This document shows positions 1 to 10,465 of a stretch of DNA of 64,000 nt, piece by piece. This DNA comes from Tetradesmus obliquus. Taxonomy: Eukaryota; Chlorophyta; Chlorophyceae; Sphaeropleales; Scenedesmaceae. The notes below the pieces were generated by a model, which saw only the letters and a program-made list of their open reading frames with translations, searched no databases and was not told the origin of the DNA. Location of the stretch: positions 2,886,501-2,950,500 of the forward strand of contig CP126192.1 in assembly GCA_030272155.1 (NCBI GenBank). Direction: 5' to 3'. How positions within the stretch are numbered: the first letter of the stretch is position 1; each line of letters begins with the position of its first letter. A program made the position numbers and the translations under genes.

Positions 1-1019
1 TGAACCAGTGCCGCTGGCAGCACTGGCAGCTGCAAGGTGGGTGACAGCGGGAGGTGGAGCAGGGCAGGCAAACAGCCAGCCAAATGCTGTGTCAGCTGAA
101 CTGAGCAACAACAGAAGGGCAGCTGCCACTGACCGCAACAACTTTGTTACCATTTTTGGGGTGCATGGGTGAGCGATAAAGCCTAGAAGTAGCGCTTGGA
201 GGGGCCCTTTCAATATAGTAGGACAGCATCAAGAGAACCCTGAACAAGGCTCAAACGCAGCCTACAAGTGTACACGGTGCAAGGACTGCTGCGTGTGAAT
301 GCGCAGTCTATTTCAGAAGGATAGGCCGCTCTGTGAGGGCTTGGACTGCGTCTGTGCGACAAACACTTGCACAGCAACAGCAACAGGCTGCAGCACCGCT
401 GTGTGCCAAGCATTTTGCATCAGCGTGGTTCTGCTGCCAGAGCTCACCTCTTTCAGCGCCCTGCAACCAGATATGTTCAGCCGCGTGAGGCCTTCGGGCA
501 GCGCCGGCAGCTGCGCCAAGCTGTCATACATCGAGAGATCAGAGACGGCCTCCAGCTCAGCCAAACTCGGCGGCAGCTCTGGGAGACTCTTCAGCATGTG
601 GCAGCAGTTGCATCTCAGTTTCTGCAGCGTGCGGGGCAGAGCTGGCAGCGCGCGCAGCTCCTCGCACTCTTCAAGGACCAGCTGCTGCAGCTGTGGTGGC
701 AGCGGCGGCAGCGCCTCAATGTGCTCGCTGATGATGGTGAGGCAGGTCAGGTTGCTGCAAGGAAATGTCGGTGCAAGAACACAGTGGTTTGATTACCCGG
801 CCGCAACCTGTATCAGACTATGGGGTTGAAAGCGCACAAGCACCAAGTTCATGTGTTTGCTTGCAAACCAAAGCAGTTTTCTGCTCCGCTCACAGCGCAA
901 CTTGCTGTGCTACCCCTTCATCCCCCTCAGACAGCAGTGCATGGTATGTTTCCACTACAGCTGCTTCAGTTTGTGTCTTAAGTTGCTGCTGCGGCTGGAC
1001 AGTCGCTGTGCAGAGAATC

Positions 1020-1091
<72 letters not shown>

Positions 1092-1399
1092 GTTGCTGCT
1101 CACCTGCCACCCTTCATGGCATCCTGCAGGACCTTCGGCGCCACTGCAGCGCTTATCCTGAGGCTGAGCTTCCTCATGGACTTGATGTTTTTCTGCAGCC
1201 ACGAGTTAGCAGATGCTGACCCATCCAGCTGGAAGTCGATGCTGTGGCCGAGCCAGGACACCACCAGCTTCTGCGTGTTCTCGTCTTCGTCTCGCAGCTC
1301 GGAGCAGCTGCACCTCAGCATGCAAACGTCCTTTGGAATCAGCCAAGGGAGGCACAGCTGCATGATCCGCAAAGTTTCGTTCGACAGCTTGAAGTCCAT
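1..1399 (-). CDS. F-box-like / leucine-rich-repeat protein, 5' part (runs off the left end)
   Basis: The start codon is at 1399. Exons seen are 1104..1399, 448..754 and 1..29 (continuing beyond the window), joined by GTGAGC donors and TTGCAG/CTTGCAG acceptors. Phases fit: exon 1 ends with two bases that pair with the first base of exon 2, and exons 1+2 make exactly 201 codons. The first ~40 residues (MDFKLSNETLRIMQLCLPWL, then a Cys/Leu-rich helix) resemble an F-box-like head. Exon 2 carries LRR-like units of the form LPxLPxxLxxLxCxxC, such as ALPPLPPQLQQLVLEECEEL, and exon 3 continues with LPVLPAALV. By analogy such proteins are substrate adaptors or repeat scaffolds; no substrate can be inferred. 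Intron 1 holds a long CAG run in the sense direction (1021-1098 on the given strand). The 3' end and true length are unknown. I am fairly sure of the exons, less of the F-box label. Confidence 0.7.
1021..1078. repeat. (CTG)19 microsatellite in intron 1 of the LRR gene
   Basis: Nineteen uninterrupted CTG units (CAG in the sense of the minus-strand gene), followed by imperfect CTG/TTG units up to the splice donor of exon 1 at 1103. It is intronic, so no polyglutamine results. Confidence 0.95.
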
Positions 1400-2019
1400 G
1401 CTGCTTTGGCGATGGGAGCAAAAGACCGTGATCTGAAAGCTGTTTTAGTAGTGGACAGTTTGCGAGGCAGTGCTGAATTGGCACCTAAGTTGCCTGATGT
1501 AGCCGCTATACAGCGGCAGGTTCCTCGGACTTCCTTGGGACCTAAACCATTGGAACGGCCTGAGGCACAGCTGTCCAACCGACACCCCTGTGGCTGTTGG
1601 GGCAGATCTGTTAATGCATTGGACAGGAACAAGCATAATACATGCCTGGCATCCAACTGCACACATGCACCAACCTACAGTGAGTATGCTGAGGATCAGC
1701 AAAGTCCAGGTGGCACTGGCATGCCAGCTGGCTTGAGTTCTCAATACTTCAACATGCATCCACAGATGTGCCACTGCTACATGACCTTTGATGTATGACA
1801 CATAAATGCGTTGCATGTCCATATGCATTGGTGCTCCTCCCCACAATGCCAGCCCTCAGCTGCTGAAGCAGGGCAGCAGGCCTCAGCTGCTGACGAAGAG
1901 CAGCAGCAACATGCTGGGCTGAATACACACAATGTGTAAATGTGAAAATTCGTTCTTATACACACAAACCACATCACACACTCCAAGCAAGCCAGCACAT
2001 AGCATATCTTCAGCACACC
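1400..2019. other. Intergenic: promoter side of the LRR gene, 3' side of the G-patch gene
   Basis: No reading frame here has family motifs or a consistent splice structure. The segment should hold the 5' flank of the gene starting at 1399 and the 3' UTR of the gene stopping at 2020. No TATA-like or clear polyadenylation motif stands out. Confidence 0.6.
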
Positions 2020-5000
2020 TCACGCGCCCTCCTCATCAGAACACGACTCCGCAAAAGCAGCGCTGACCTTGGCAGCCGCCTTCTTAAGCCCTAGCCCAGC
2101 AGACTGCTTGAAACCTAAACCCCCACATCCACCTGCTGCAGCCCCCATGGCAGCAGCAGACCGCTTCAGCCCAGCCATAGGTGCCCCTGCAAGCCTCCCT
2201 CCAGGCAGCCTGCCACCTAGTCTGCCGCTGCCCCTGCCTGGCCCAGCAGCACCAGCAGGTGCTAGCTTGAGCCCAAAGCTCACGCCAGCACCAGCTGCCA
2301 CACCCTGCTGCTGATGATGATGATGATGATCAGTAGGGGGTGGGGGTGGGGGAGAGTCAGCAGGGGGTAGAGGAGGAGGGGGTGGCGGTGCTGCTGCTGG
2401 AGGCAGGGGAGGGTTGGCCCAGCCACCTGCTGCGCTGCCGCTGCTGTTGATATGGTTGAAGCCTGCTGCTGCTGCTGCTGGTGGTGGTGGCTGCGGAGGC
2501 AGCGGCGGTGGAGGCGCCTGCTGCTTTGTGGCTGCTGCCTGGGCTTTTCGTATCCTGCACGGCAGCAGCAGCAGCAGCAAGGAGGCAGGCTAATTCAAAA
2601 TGCACAGGCAGTCATGCTTCACCTCAATAGCACAGCCCCCTCCCTCGACTCCCTTGGCGATGCACATTGCACAATCACCCTCTAGCCCCCACACGCAGCA
2701 CATGTGTTTCTTTCAAACGGCTGGCCAGCTGCAGCCTGTTTGCTGCTGCTGTGTCATGTGCCAGCTGAGCCGCTGCTGCTCAGGCCACTCACTGCTCCTC
2801 CAGGCGTTGCTGCTCGCGCTGCTGCCGGCGCTGCTCCTTGCGCTGCCGCTCGTCACGCGTGCGCTCCATCTCAGCGGCACGAGCCTCCGCCAGGCGCTGC
2901 CGGCAGCAGCAGCAGCAGCAGCAGCAGCGGCAGCAGCAGGTGGACAGGTATGCAAGTAGATGTGGGGCCAGCTGATGAATGCAGCAGGTGCACATTGGCG
3001 TGTGTGCATACTGTAAATGTGTCGCCATGTGACAGCTGTGGTGCTGTCCTTAGAAACATCGGACCGGCTGGTCGCATCAACTGCTGCTGCCCGCACCTTT
3101 TTGTGGTGGTGGTCGTAGCTGCTGAGGTGCTCCTCCAACTCCATGGCTGTGGCGTATTGCTTGGCACATGTCTGATGCAGCAGAGGCAGGAGCAGCGGCG
3201 GCGGCAGCAGCCGCGGCAGCAAAAGGGCATGTAAGTGGACCATTCTGGGGACATGCAGGGCTGTCTAACGGCCTGATGTATGTTTCAAGCCCCGCTGCTG
3301 CAGCCATTAGCTTGAGCAATCATTCTGCCTCATCTGCATGGCTGACACTTGCCAGAGATGTGGCTGCTCAGCCAGATGCACCAAGTCGTCAAATCAGGGG
3401 TAGCGGCAGGCCAACACAGTGCAGCTGATCTGCACACCACTGCTGCTGCTGCTGCTACTGCTGCTCCTCAATTGCGCACCTGGCAGTAGAATGTCTTCAG
3501 GATCTGGCTCACATCCTGCTTGATGAGCTCCTCACGCTGCGCCTGAGCCTGCCGGTGTGTCAGACAACAATGGCAGAGCAGCAGCAGCAGCAGCAGCAGC
3601 AGCGGCAGCAGCAGCAGCGGCAGCAGCAGCAGGCGGCAGGGCAGCAGCCGGCCGCAGCACGGCAGGCAGAGAAAGCATAATGCCAGCCCAAGCAAGAGCG
3701 CGCCGTGCATGTCTGCAAAGCATACTACACTAAGAGCGCGCCGTGCATGTCTGCAAAGCATACTACAAGACACCATCTGCAACTTCCACGACGCTGCTAG
3801 CGCTGAAGCAGTCTTTAGTCAAATCCCCTGCTTTCACGCGCAGATGTCACACACACATCCGGTCCACCGAAGCCCCAGCACACAATGTCCTCAAGTCATC
3901 CCGCACCGACCTCTCTCCGCTTGCGCCTCTCTGGGTCCTCATCTGCCTGGATCTCCACCTCCAGCCTCTTGCGCTCAATGTTCTCGGCTGCCGTGTACTT
4001 GTCATCCTCCTGCTGCTTGCCCAGCCCCAGGCGCACGCCCGCCTCCACGCCAGCCTTGACCGGCTCTACCAGGCCTGCGGCGATAAAACAAAGCATGCAC
4101 AGCAGCAAGTTCAATTCAACACAATTGTCCGTATGTATGTCCGTATACATTGCATGTAAACTTGAAGCAGCATCCTATGGACTACATATTGGACTGCTTG
4201 CCCAGCCCAACGTGCACCCCCGCCTCCAAGTCAGCCTTGACCGGCTCTACTAGGCCTGCAGGTGTTTGAAAGGTACGGAGGGACACACGAACAGCAGCAG
4301 GGTGAACGTTCCTAGCAACGTTGCCAGCACGCATGATGGCTGTTGCTGCTACTGTTGCTGATGCCGATGCTCAGCTAGCTTTCAGTGGTGTACGCATCTG
4401 CTGTGCAGGCTGCAGGATACTGCCCACCCCCGCGCACCGTCCTCCTTACGCCCCAGGCCCCTGCCCTTCCCCAGTGCCCAAGCTAGCTGTCATTCGGCTG
4501 ATTCAAATACCCGCTCCCACTTGCTGTGCTACTCGAGTCACAAAGCAGCGCTGCAGCCAGCCCCGCGCACTGTCCTCCTTGCGCCCCAGGCCCCTGCCCT
4601 TCCCCAGTGCTCAAGCTGGGTGTCATTCGGCTGGTTTAAAGACCCGCTAGCAATAATGTGTCTGGCTACTTTGCTCCGCTGTTTGAGCCGCAACGTAGCG
4701 CTAACAGTGCTACAGCCGGCCAACGCACCGTCCTCCTTGCGCCCCAGCCCCCTGCCCTTCCAGCCCATCTTCTGCAGCAGCTGGAAGCCCTTGTTGCTGG
4801 CATCAATGGCAACGGCAGCGCTGGCCGCCTCTGCCGCCTCCCCCTCGGGGTAGTAGTGCACAGGCACGGAGTCATCCAGGGGCCCCACATCGTCCTGCAA
4901 GTGCAGCAGCGAGCAGCACAGGCATGGGTGTTTGCAGTAGCATGTTGCATCAGCAGGGCTGGCAAACAAAGAGCTCGACGCAGCGGATGCCAAGACAGTG

Positions 5001-5394
5001 CATCGCTATAAGTCTGCAAGTGAATTTCCCTGTTTGTGGGGTGGTAGCGAGGGTCAAGAGGATGCTGTTGCAGGTCTGGTGGTGCAGGGCTTGCTGTTTG
5101 GCAGCTGAAGTAGGGTTTGGAGCCATGTTGTGCAATAGCAGCAAATGTGGCAGTCTACATCAGCCATACAGTGGAAGTGAATTGCGCTGCAACTGCTTTC
5201 AGCAAGTAGAGCAACATGAAGAGGGGTGCGCTGCCACCTGCTTTACTGCTGCTGCAGCAGCTGCTGATGCTGCTGCTGCCTACCAGGGCCCCAGCAGAGA
5301 ACTCAGCGCCCCTTCCTGCAGCAAGCTTAGGGTCCACGACCTGCGCTGGGTTCATTCCTAAGCCTAAGCCCATTGGCCGTTCATCATCATCCAT
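2020..5394 (-). CDS. G-patch and C2H2 zinc-finger protein, GPATCH8-like
   Basis: Exons 5284..5394, 4729..4894, 3911..4074, 3480..3548, 3097..3171, 2793..2896 and 2020..2554 give 407 residues with every junction in phase. Residues 71-112 are a G-patch (NKGFQLLQKMGWKGRGLGR, then GLVEPVKAGVEAGVRLGLGK). Residues 169-191 form a C2H2 finger, C169-x2-C172-x12-H185-x5-H191, around ELEEHLSSYDHHHKK, which is the signature of the GPATCH8/ZNF804-like family and its plant homologues. An acidic/basic coiled stretch (RLAEARAAEMERTRDERQ) follows, then a Pro/Gln/His/Gly-rich tail ending SDEEGA. G-patches generally bind and stimulate DEAH-box RNA helicases, so a nuclear pre-mRNA-splicing role is inferred. The exon 3 donor is the weak GTCGGT. 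The frame upstream of the chosen ATG stays open to about 5799, so a longer N-terminus is possible, but nothing in it looks conserved. Confidence 0.9.
3696..3766. repeat. Direct repeat, 2 x 33 bp, in an intron of the G-patch gene
   Basis: The 33-bp unit beginning GAGCGCGCCGTGCATG occurs exactly at 3696-3728 and 3734-3766 (38-bp period) in the intron between exons 3 and 4. It does not overlap coding sequence. Confidence 0.95.
4196..4260 (-). repeat. Decayed copy of the start of exon 3 (G-patch gene)
   Basis: This resembles the 5' edge of exon 3 (4016-4080) including its acceptor. On the minus strand it reads GLVEPVKADLEAGVHVGLGK, but it then hits a stop three residues later instead of continuing through the exon. 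It lies in intron 2, upstream of the real exon. It is best read as a partial tandem duplication, not as a usable alternative exon. Confidence 0.85.
4428..4650 (-). repeat. Two decayed copies of the end of exon 2 with its donor (G-patch gene)
   Basis: Blocks near 4430-4515 and 4560-4650 (about 131-bp period) match the 3' end of exon 2 at 4722-4770, including the KGRGLGRKED codons and the following splice donor. The left copy keeps the GGTGCG donor; the right one has CAGTGCG. Both sit in intron 2 just downstream of the true donor. Confidence 0.85.
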
Positions 5395-5957
5395 CTCGAA
5401 ACCCTGCTGCTTGAGCCGAGCTGGTGAACGAAATCTGGAGCGAACGTATAGTAACCGAGGATGCGCCTCACTAGGACAAACGGCAAAATATGCAGTCAGA
5501 CAACACGGGGAACAGTTTGATCGAAAGCCTTGAGTACCGTCAGCACGCAAAGCGTCGCAAGTTACACCAAGTAAGTGACATGCCACATAACTGACAGGGT
5601 GTGAGTAGGAGACAGCTGCTGCCGGCATTCCCTCGACCAGCAGCGAATGCCCCAGGTACCAAGCAAGCATTTGGTGCTTTTCTGTGTAGCTCTTGACCGT
5701 ATGCTTGCAAACCTGCACCAAAAGGGCAGTCACACATGTATGCATGCAGCAGAATGCATCCTGTTGTCCCACGCTAGCTGTGTACCCCCAAGCCAGCATT
5801 TGGTGCCCTTTGTCAACATAGATCCCATGACGTCACGAAAGCTGCAGTTGCAACAGAAGGCTGCAAGTGCCTGGGCAATAACTCAAGCAAGTTCAACAAT
5901 GGGGAGATCACATGGAACAGCAGGCACCCAAACAGCACAAACCATACTATGATAGTA
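5395..5957. other. Intergenic between two minus-strand genes
   Basis: This holds the 5' flank of the G-patch gene and the 3' flank of the JMJD7-like gene. A frame continuous with the G-patch start codon is open through much of it but shows no recognisable domain. TTACA (TGTAA on the minus strand) occurs near 5570, rather far from the JMJD7 stop codon. Confidence 0.55.
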
Positions 5958-8470
5958 TCACACATCACTGCTGCTGCCGTCATCACCACTAGTGATGCCA
6001 GGATCTGTGCTGCTTGTGCTGCTGCTGTCATCATCATTGCCCGGCATGGCAGGCATCAGGCCCGCTGCCTCTGCCATGGAGGCCACCATGTTGTATGTTG
6101 CATAGCGCGAGTCAAAGCGCATGTCGTACCTGGCAGCAGCGCAGCAAGCAGCAGGCACAACAGGTGGCAGCAGGATGTGATGGTGGACGTGGGGATGATC
6201 ACCCAAAACATCGTTCTTTGTTAGGCTGCATGCTGTCTGCGCAGTGCTGCTGCAGCTGCATGCGGCTGGGCAGAGGGACACAGCTCACACAAAAACAATA
6301 GGGTACCATGCCGCTCCAGTGTGGTGCTTACACATATCATTACTAATCACTATCAAGAAGCAGCCAGAAGTAGGCAAACTGTAGCAAAGCGCTCACCAGT
6401 AGTTGACCGCCACGCACCAGCCCTCATCCTCATCGGCCTGCTGCTGCACGTAGTGCCACCAGATGGCCGGCAGGTACAGCACGTCACCAGGGCCAACCTG
6501 ACGCACAACAGCAGCAGCAGCAACAGCAGCAGCACATCGCAATTGCAAAGCACCGCGTTGCCAGGTCACCACCAGGCGCTGCTTTTGACCTGCCTTATAC
6601 AGCCACCTGCCAAGCTGCACTGCCACCCTCCTACCGCAGCACACAGATAGCAGTGGCTGCTGCTGCTGCTGCCGCTGCTCATCAACCTGCTGCTGCTGGC
6701 AGCTGACTCACCTCTACCCTGAGCGGCTTGGGCAGGCTGGGGTCGAAGAACAGCGGGTGCTGGCGCCGCGCTGAGTCAGCATCCGGCGGCTGCGGGTGCA
6801 CGGGGCACCACAGCACCTGGCTGGGCGGCTGCTGCAGCACAGGCTGCAGCTCACCATCCACCTGCAGGCAGTCCAGCGCGCATGTTAGTGATGTATTTGC
6901 CAATCACAAGTGTGGTGTACTTGACACAGTGTTGCGGATTCCGAGATCAACTCATCGTTGTTATGGGCCCAATCCTTTGCCCCCGATTGCTGGTGTGTCA
7001 GCTAGATGGCAAAAGCTGTTGGATAGGCTGCAACAGCTGCAACAAGGTGTTGCAGATTGACTTGTCAAACAATGGCTGAATCATCCATGCAAGCAGCTTG
7101 CAAATAGTGCCCCTGTAAACAGCTGCCGGGTTGGGACGTGGCATGCAGGACTGAAGCAGGCCGCATTCCGAAGCATGTTTCAGCAGTAACAGGCCATGCT
7201 GCAGGCCACCTGCAGGCGCACTGTACACCCACCTGCTGGTATTGTGCTGTCGGGTACAGCCCCAGGTGCATGCGGTACACGTCAGTGGGGGGCAGCAGGT
7301 GGAACACCTTGCGGCCGCGCAGCACAGCATACCTGCAGGCAGGGCCCCGCACAGCACAGGGCACAGCAGAAGCGATTGTTCCACAGTGAGGTGACAGGTG
7401 TGCAGCAGCCAAGGTGCACAGCACGATTGCCGGTCCATGCACGTGAAGGTGGCATTAGGCCAGCATGCAATCAGGGTGCACCGGCAGCACCATGCGAAGC
7501 TTTTTGCGTGCTGGAAGCCGGCTGCTGCTGCACATCACCAACCCGACAGGCGTCACATCAAACATGCTCTCTGGATGTTAGGCAGCAGGTCTGCAGCAGC
7601 AGCAGCAGCCAGATACACTCACAGGTTCTCGTAGTGGTCCTTGTGGAAGGTTGTCTCGCTGCGTGCGTCACCAATCCACAGGTTGACCGCATCCGGGGCC
7701 GCCCCAAACGCCTCGCCAGCAAAGCCCAGCTGCGGCTCAACGTCAGCCAGCAGCGGCGCAAACTCTTCCGTGAGGTTGCTGTTCTGCTGCTGCAGATGCG
7801 AACAGCAGGAGCACGTGGAGAGTCTGTGAGTTCGAAAGAGGGGTCTTAATGCACCGCGTCACAGCAGCACGGGCACTTGTTTGTTGACGAGCAGCACTGC
7901 AGCACCACAGCACCAGCTGCCAACCAGGTGGCGCAAGAGGAGAGACCCATGCTGGCCAACTGCCTTGATGAAGCTCTTGCAGCAGCTGCTGCTGCTGCTG
8001 AGCTTCTGCTTATTGATGCGCCACGCTGCCTCCCCTGCTGCTGCAGCGGCTGCTGCTGCTGCTGCTGTTGTCCACACACCTGCAGGTACGGCACCACTCC
8101 CTCCCTGCCCTCAAAGAACAGCTGCAGGAAGTCCCCAAAGGCCATGCGCTGCGTATGCGGCAGGCAGAAGCACTGCTGCGCCTCGCCGCCTGCTGCTGTT
8201 ACAACTGGCACAATTGCATCTGCAAGCCCATTGGGTGTGGTTGCAACTGACACCTGCAGGTGGCCTGCCTTGGCTTGCAGGACAGCCCTGCTCCAGTGCT
8301 GCATTGCTGGCCAGTGGTCGATTGCGCATTTGATTAATACTGGCTTGTTGGCGGCGACGTATTCGCGGAGGAAGGTGGCAGCATCTGGGTCGGAGATGAT
8401 GTCTACTGTGTCACCGATGTCAAGCTCGCTGATCTCTCTGCTGAGCTGCTTCAGCAGGTACAGGTTTGGG

Positions 8471-8506
<36 letters not shown>

Positions 8507-8658
8507 GCAACCGCATGCTGCTGCTGCTGGTGTTGTTCATGCTGCCGTTGTTGCTGCTGCTGCTGTTGCTGCTGCTGCTGTTGCTGTTGCTGCTGCTGCT
8601 GCTGCTCATGTTGCGAGAACAGCAGCTGCGCGTGGCCTGATTGCTGCTGGTCTTGCAT
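5958..8658 (-). CDS. JMJD7: JmjC-domain lysyl hydroxylase, JMJD7-like
   Basis: Exons 8080..8658, 7623..7789, 7233..7332, 6712..6861, 6397..6497 and 5958..6129 give 422 residues, all junctions in phase. After a Gln/His-rich N-terminus (residues ~19-70, encoded by CAG runs), the protein follows JMJD7 along its length: NKPVLIKCAIDHWPAMQHWS, then NSNLTEEFAPLLADVEPQ, PDAVNLWIGDARSETTFHKD and the C-terminal block GDVLYLPAIWWHYVQQ / NYWYDMRFD. The iron-binding H-x-D is H242-K-D244 and the distal histidine is H347 in WWHYVQQ. Known JMJD7 is a 2-oxoglutarate oxygenase that hydroxylates a lysine in DRG-family translation GTPases, so that role is likely here. The C-terminus is a short Asp/Ser-rich tail. 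The next gene upstream is divergent, so promoters may be shared. Confidence 0.93.
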
Positions 8659-9760
8659 GCTGTGTCATAAGGTATGCTGCCTATCAGGCATGGCTGGTGC
8701 AGCAAGCCATTGATGACATGGTGAACCAGAAAGCACGCAGCATTGCTTTTGCCTTTGTGTGCCGTCAACAGAACTGGATATCGCTTTGCTGATGGAATCA
8801 AGTCTGCATCGATATTCCTGCTTCCATGGCTGCTGCTGCTGCTGCTACTGCTGCTGCTGCTGCTGCCGCTGCTACTGCTGTCTGCAGGCACGTATCAATG
8901 ATAAAACAGCGGCTGTGTGAGTACCTTGAAACAAAAAAGTGAATAAATGATGTGACTGGGCTCACTCGCCCGGCGGGTGATGACCTGCGTAACCACTGTC
9001 ATTTTCAACTGCACAACGCTCAAACCTCGGCCTACGGTCCACCGTGTCCTAACTTGAACAACCTCGTCCCTTTCGTGATTAAATACCCAGCACATGGCAC
9101 CGTGGGTTCATTGTACTCTGATCTGCCAGCGCTCTTTACTTCGGCTTCGCTCGCACTTTGAACTTAGCACCGACATAACGCACACGCTGCGTCGCAAGCA
9201 CGACCAACAAACGCCAACTCTTTTGAGGTGCGTTCAAGCTTCTCACGCGCTCTAATATGCTGCTGACTACGCGGCAGAACTTCTGTGTGACGTCAGCCTG
9301 CAGATTCATGCATGAGGAGCGGTCCTGCTTGCAAGCCTTGTTGCAGCAGCGCATGCGTAGCATCAACGCTGGCCGTTTGCAGATACCGCATACCCCATAG
9401 ATCGTCTTCAATTTGCCCGTGGTGTGCAAGCATATGCTGGTCCAGCCTTCCTCAGAGGTCACAGGCAACAGCGGCGCGGTGCATGTTGCCAATGTGGTGC
9501 ACCTGCAGCATGCACTCCAGCAACCAGCGGCCGCACTCCCCTACCAACGTCCGAGAGGCTTTTAAAAGTCATCTCGGTGTCATCTGCAGCCTCTTCTTCC
9601 CACCTTTCTCTGCTCTATGCCGCCTGCTGCCTATGCTGTCCGACACATCACCCACTGGCATCCACTGCTGCTGTCCGCCCTCCTGCAACTCCTGCAACCG
9701 TCTCTACCACCCTCCCACTTCCTCCACGCAACAGGCACTCAGAAAAACAAGCCAGGCGCC
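8659..9760. other. Divergent intergenic region (promoters), with a CTG-rich block
   Basis: It lies between the starts of the minus-strand JMJD7-like gene and the plus-strand gene at 9761. Positions 8827-8882 are CTG-rich. A small cysteine-bearing reading frame at 9136-9492 is listed separately. No convincing core promoter element is visible. Confidence 0.6.
9136..9492 (-). CDS. Small hypothetical protein with possible zinc ribbon
   Basis: A single ATG-initiated frame of 118 residues. It has a compact cysteine pattern (C35-x2-C38, then C49, C50, C54, C61, around YGVCGICKRP and RCCNKACKQ) and a basic C-terminal third (VRYVGAKFKVRAKPK). Its codons are not built from CAG runs, unlike most spurious frames here, so it may be real or the remnant of an RPA/zinc-ribbon-like gene. 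It sits within about 300 bp of the next gene's start codon. I do not recognise a family. It could equally be a chance frame in a promoter. Confidence 0.3.
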   Translation of the reverse strand: MATCTAPLLPVTSEEGWTSICLHTTGKLKTIYGVCGICKRPALMLRMRCCNKACKQDRSSCMNLQADVTQKFCRVVSSILERVRSLNAPQKSWRLLVVLATQRVRYVGAKFKVRAKPK

Positions 9761-10209
9761 ATGTCTGACCTGCGCGTGAACACCACCGCCATCGCGGAGT
9801 CCTACCTGACCAGCCCGGCCAGCCAGCAGCTGTGGAACGTCACCCCCATCTGGCAGCCGCAGGCAGCCAAGGAGCTGCGCCTGATGGCCCCTGGGGATGC
9901 CCCCAGCGGCGCCAAGCGCATCATTGAGGGCGTCATCGCGCTGTTCGAGGCCAAGACCTCCGTGCAGCACCGTGAGGTGAGGCTGTTTTGGATTTATTAG
10001 GGGGGGGGGATCCTGCTGGCTCGTCGCCACAGTACAGTAGAGCGGGGCTGTTTGAGGCCAAGACCTCCGTGCAGCACTGCGAGGTGAGATGAGGGGGGTG
10101 CAGTGTGGATGTGCCAGGCTGCAGGCTGCCAGTTTGACAGTGAGGCGTCATCGCGCTGTTTGAGGCCAAGACCTCCGTGCAGCACCGTGAGGTGAGGCTG
10201 CCAGCACTC

Positions 10210-10243
<34 letters not shown>

Positions 10244-10432
10244 GCTGCCACCGCCCTGGCTGTGTAATGCCAAGACCTCAGTGCAGTACTGCAAGGTGAG
10301 GCTGCAGCAGTACTGCTAGCTCTCTTTCTAGGTGCCAGGCTGCTGACTGACTGTCCAGCCAGCACCGCGATGGGAGCTGCAGCATGACTGCTAACACGGC
10401 TGCTTGTAACACCGGATGCGGCTGCCTCACAC

Positions 10433-10465
<33 letters not shown>

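Noticed and set aside
5395..5799. N-terminal extension of the G-patch protein by ~135 codons
   Set aside because: The frame is open, but the sequence is Cys/His/Tyr-rich with no resemblance to the family, and the MDDDERPMGLGLGMN start is a natural N-terminus.
7877..8713. Long plus-strand frame with a poly-Cys run
   Set aside because: It is antisense to the JMJD7-like exon 1, and Cys comes from TGC in the CTG repeat. The minus-strand frame carries the JmjC blocks.
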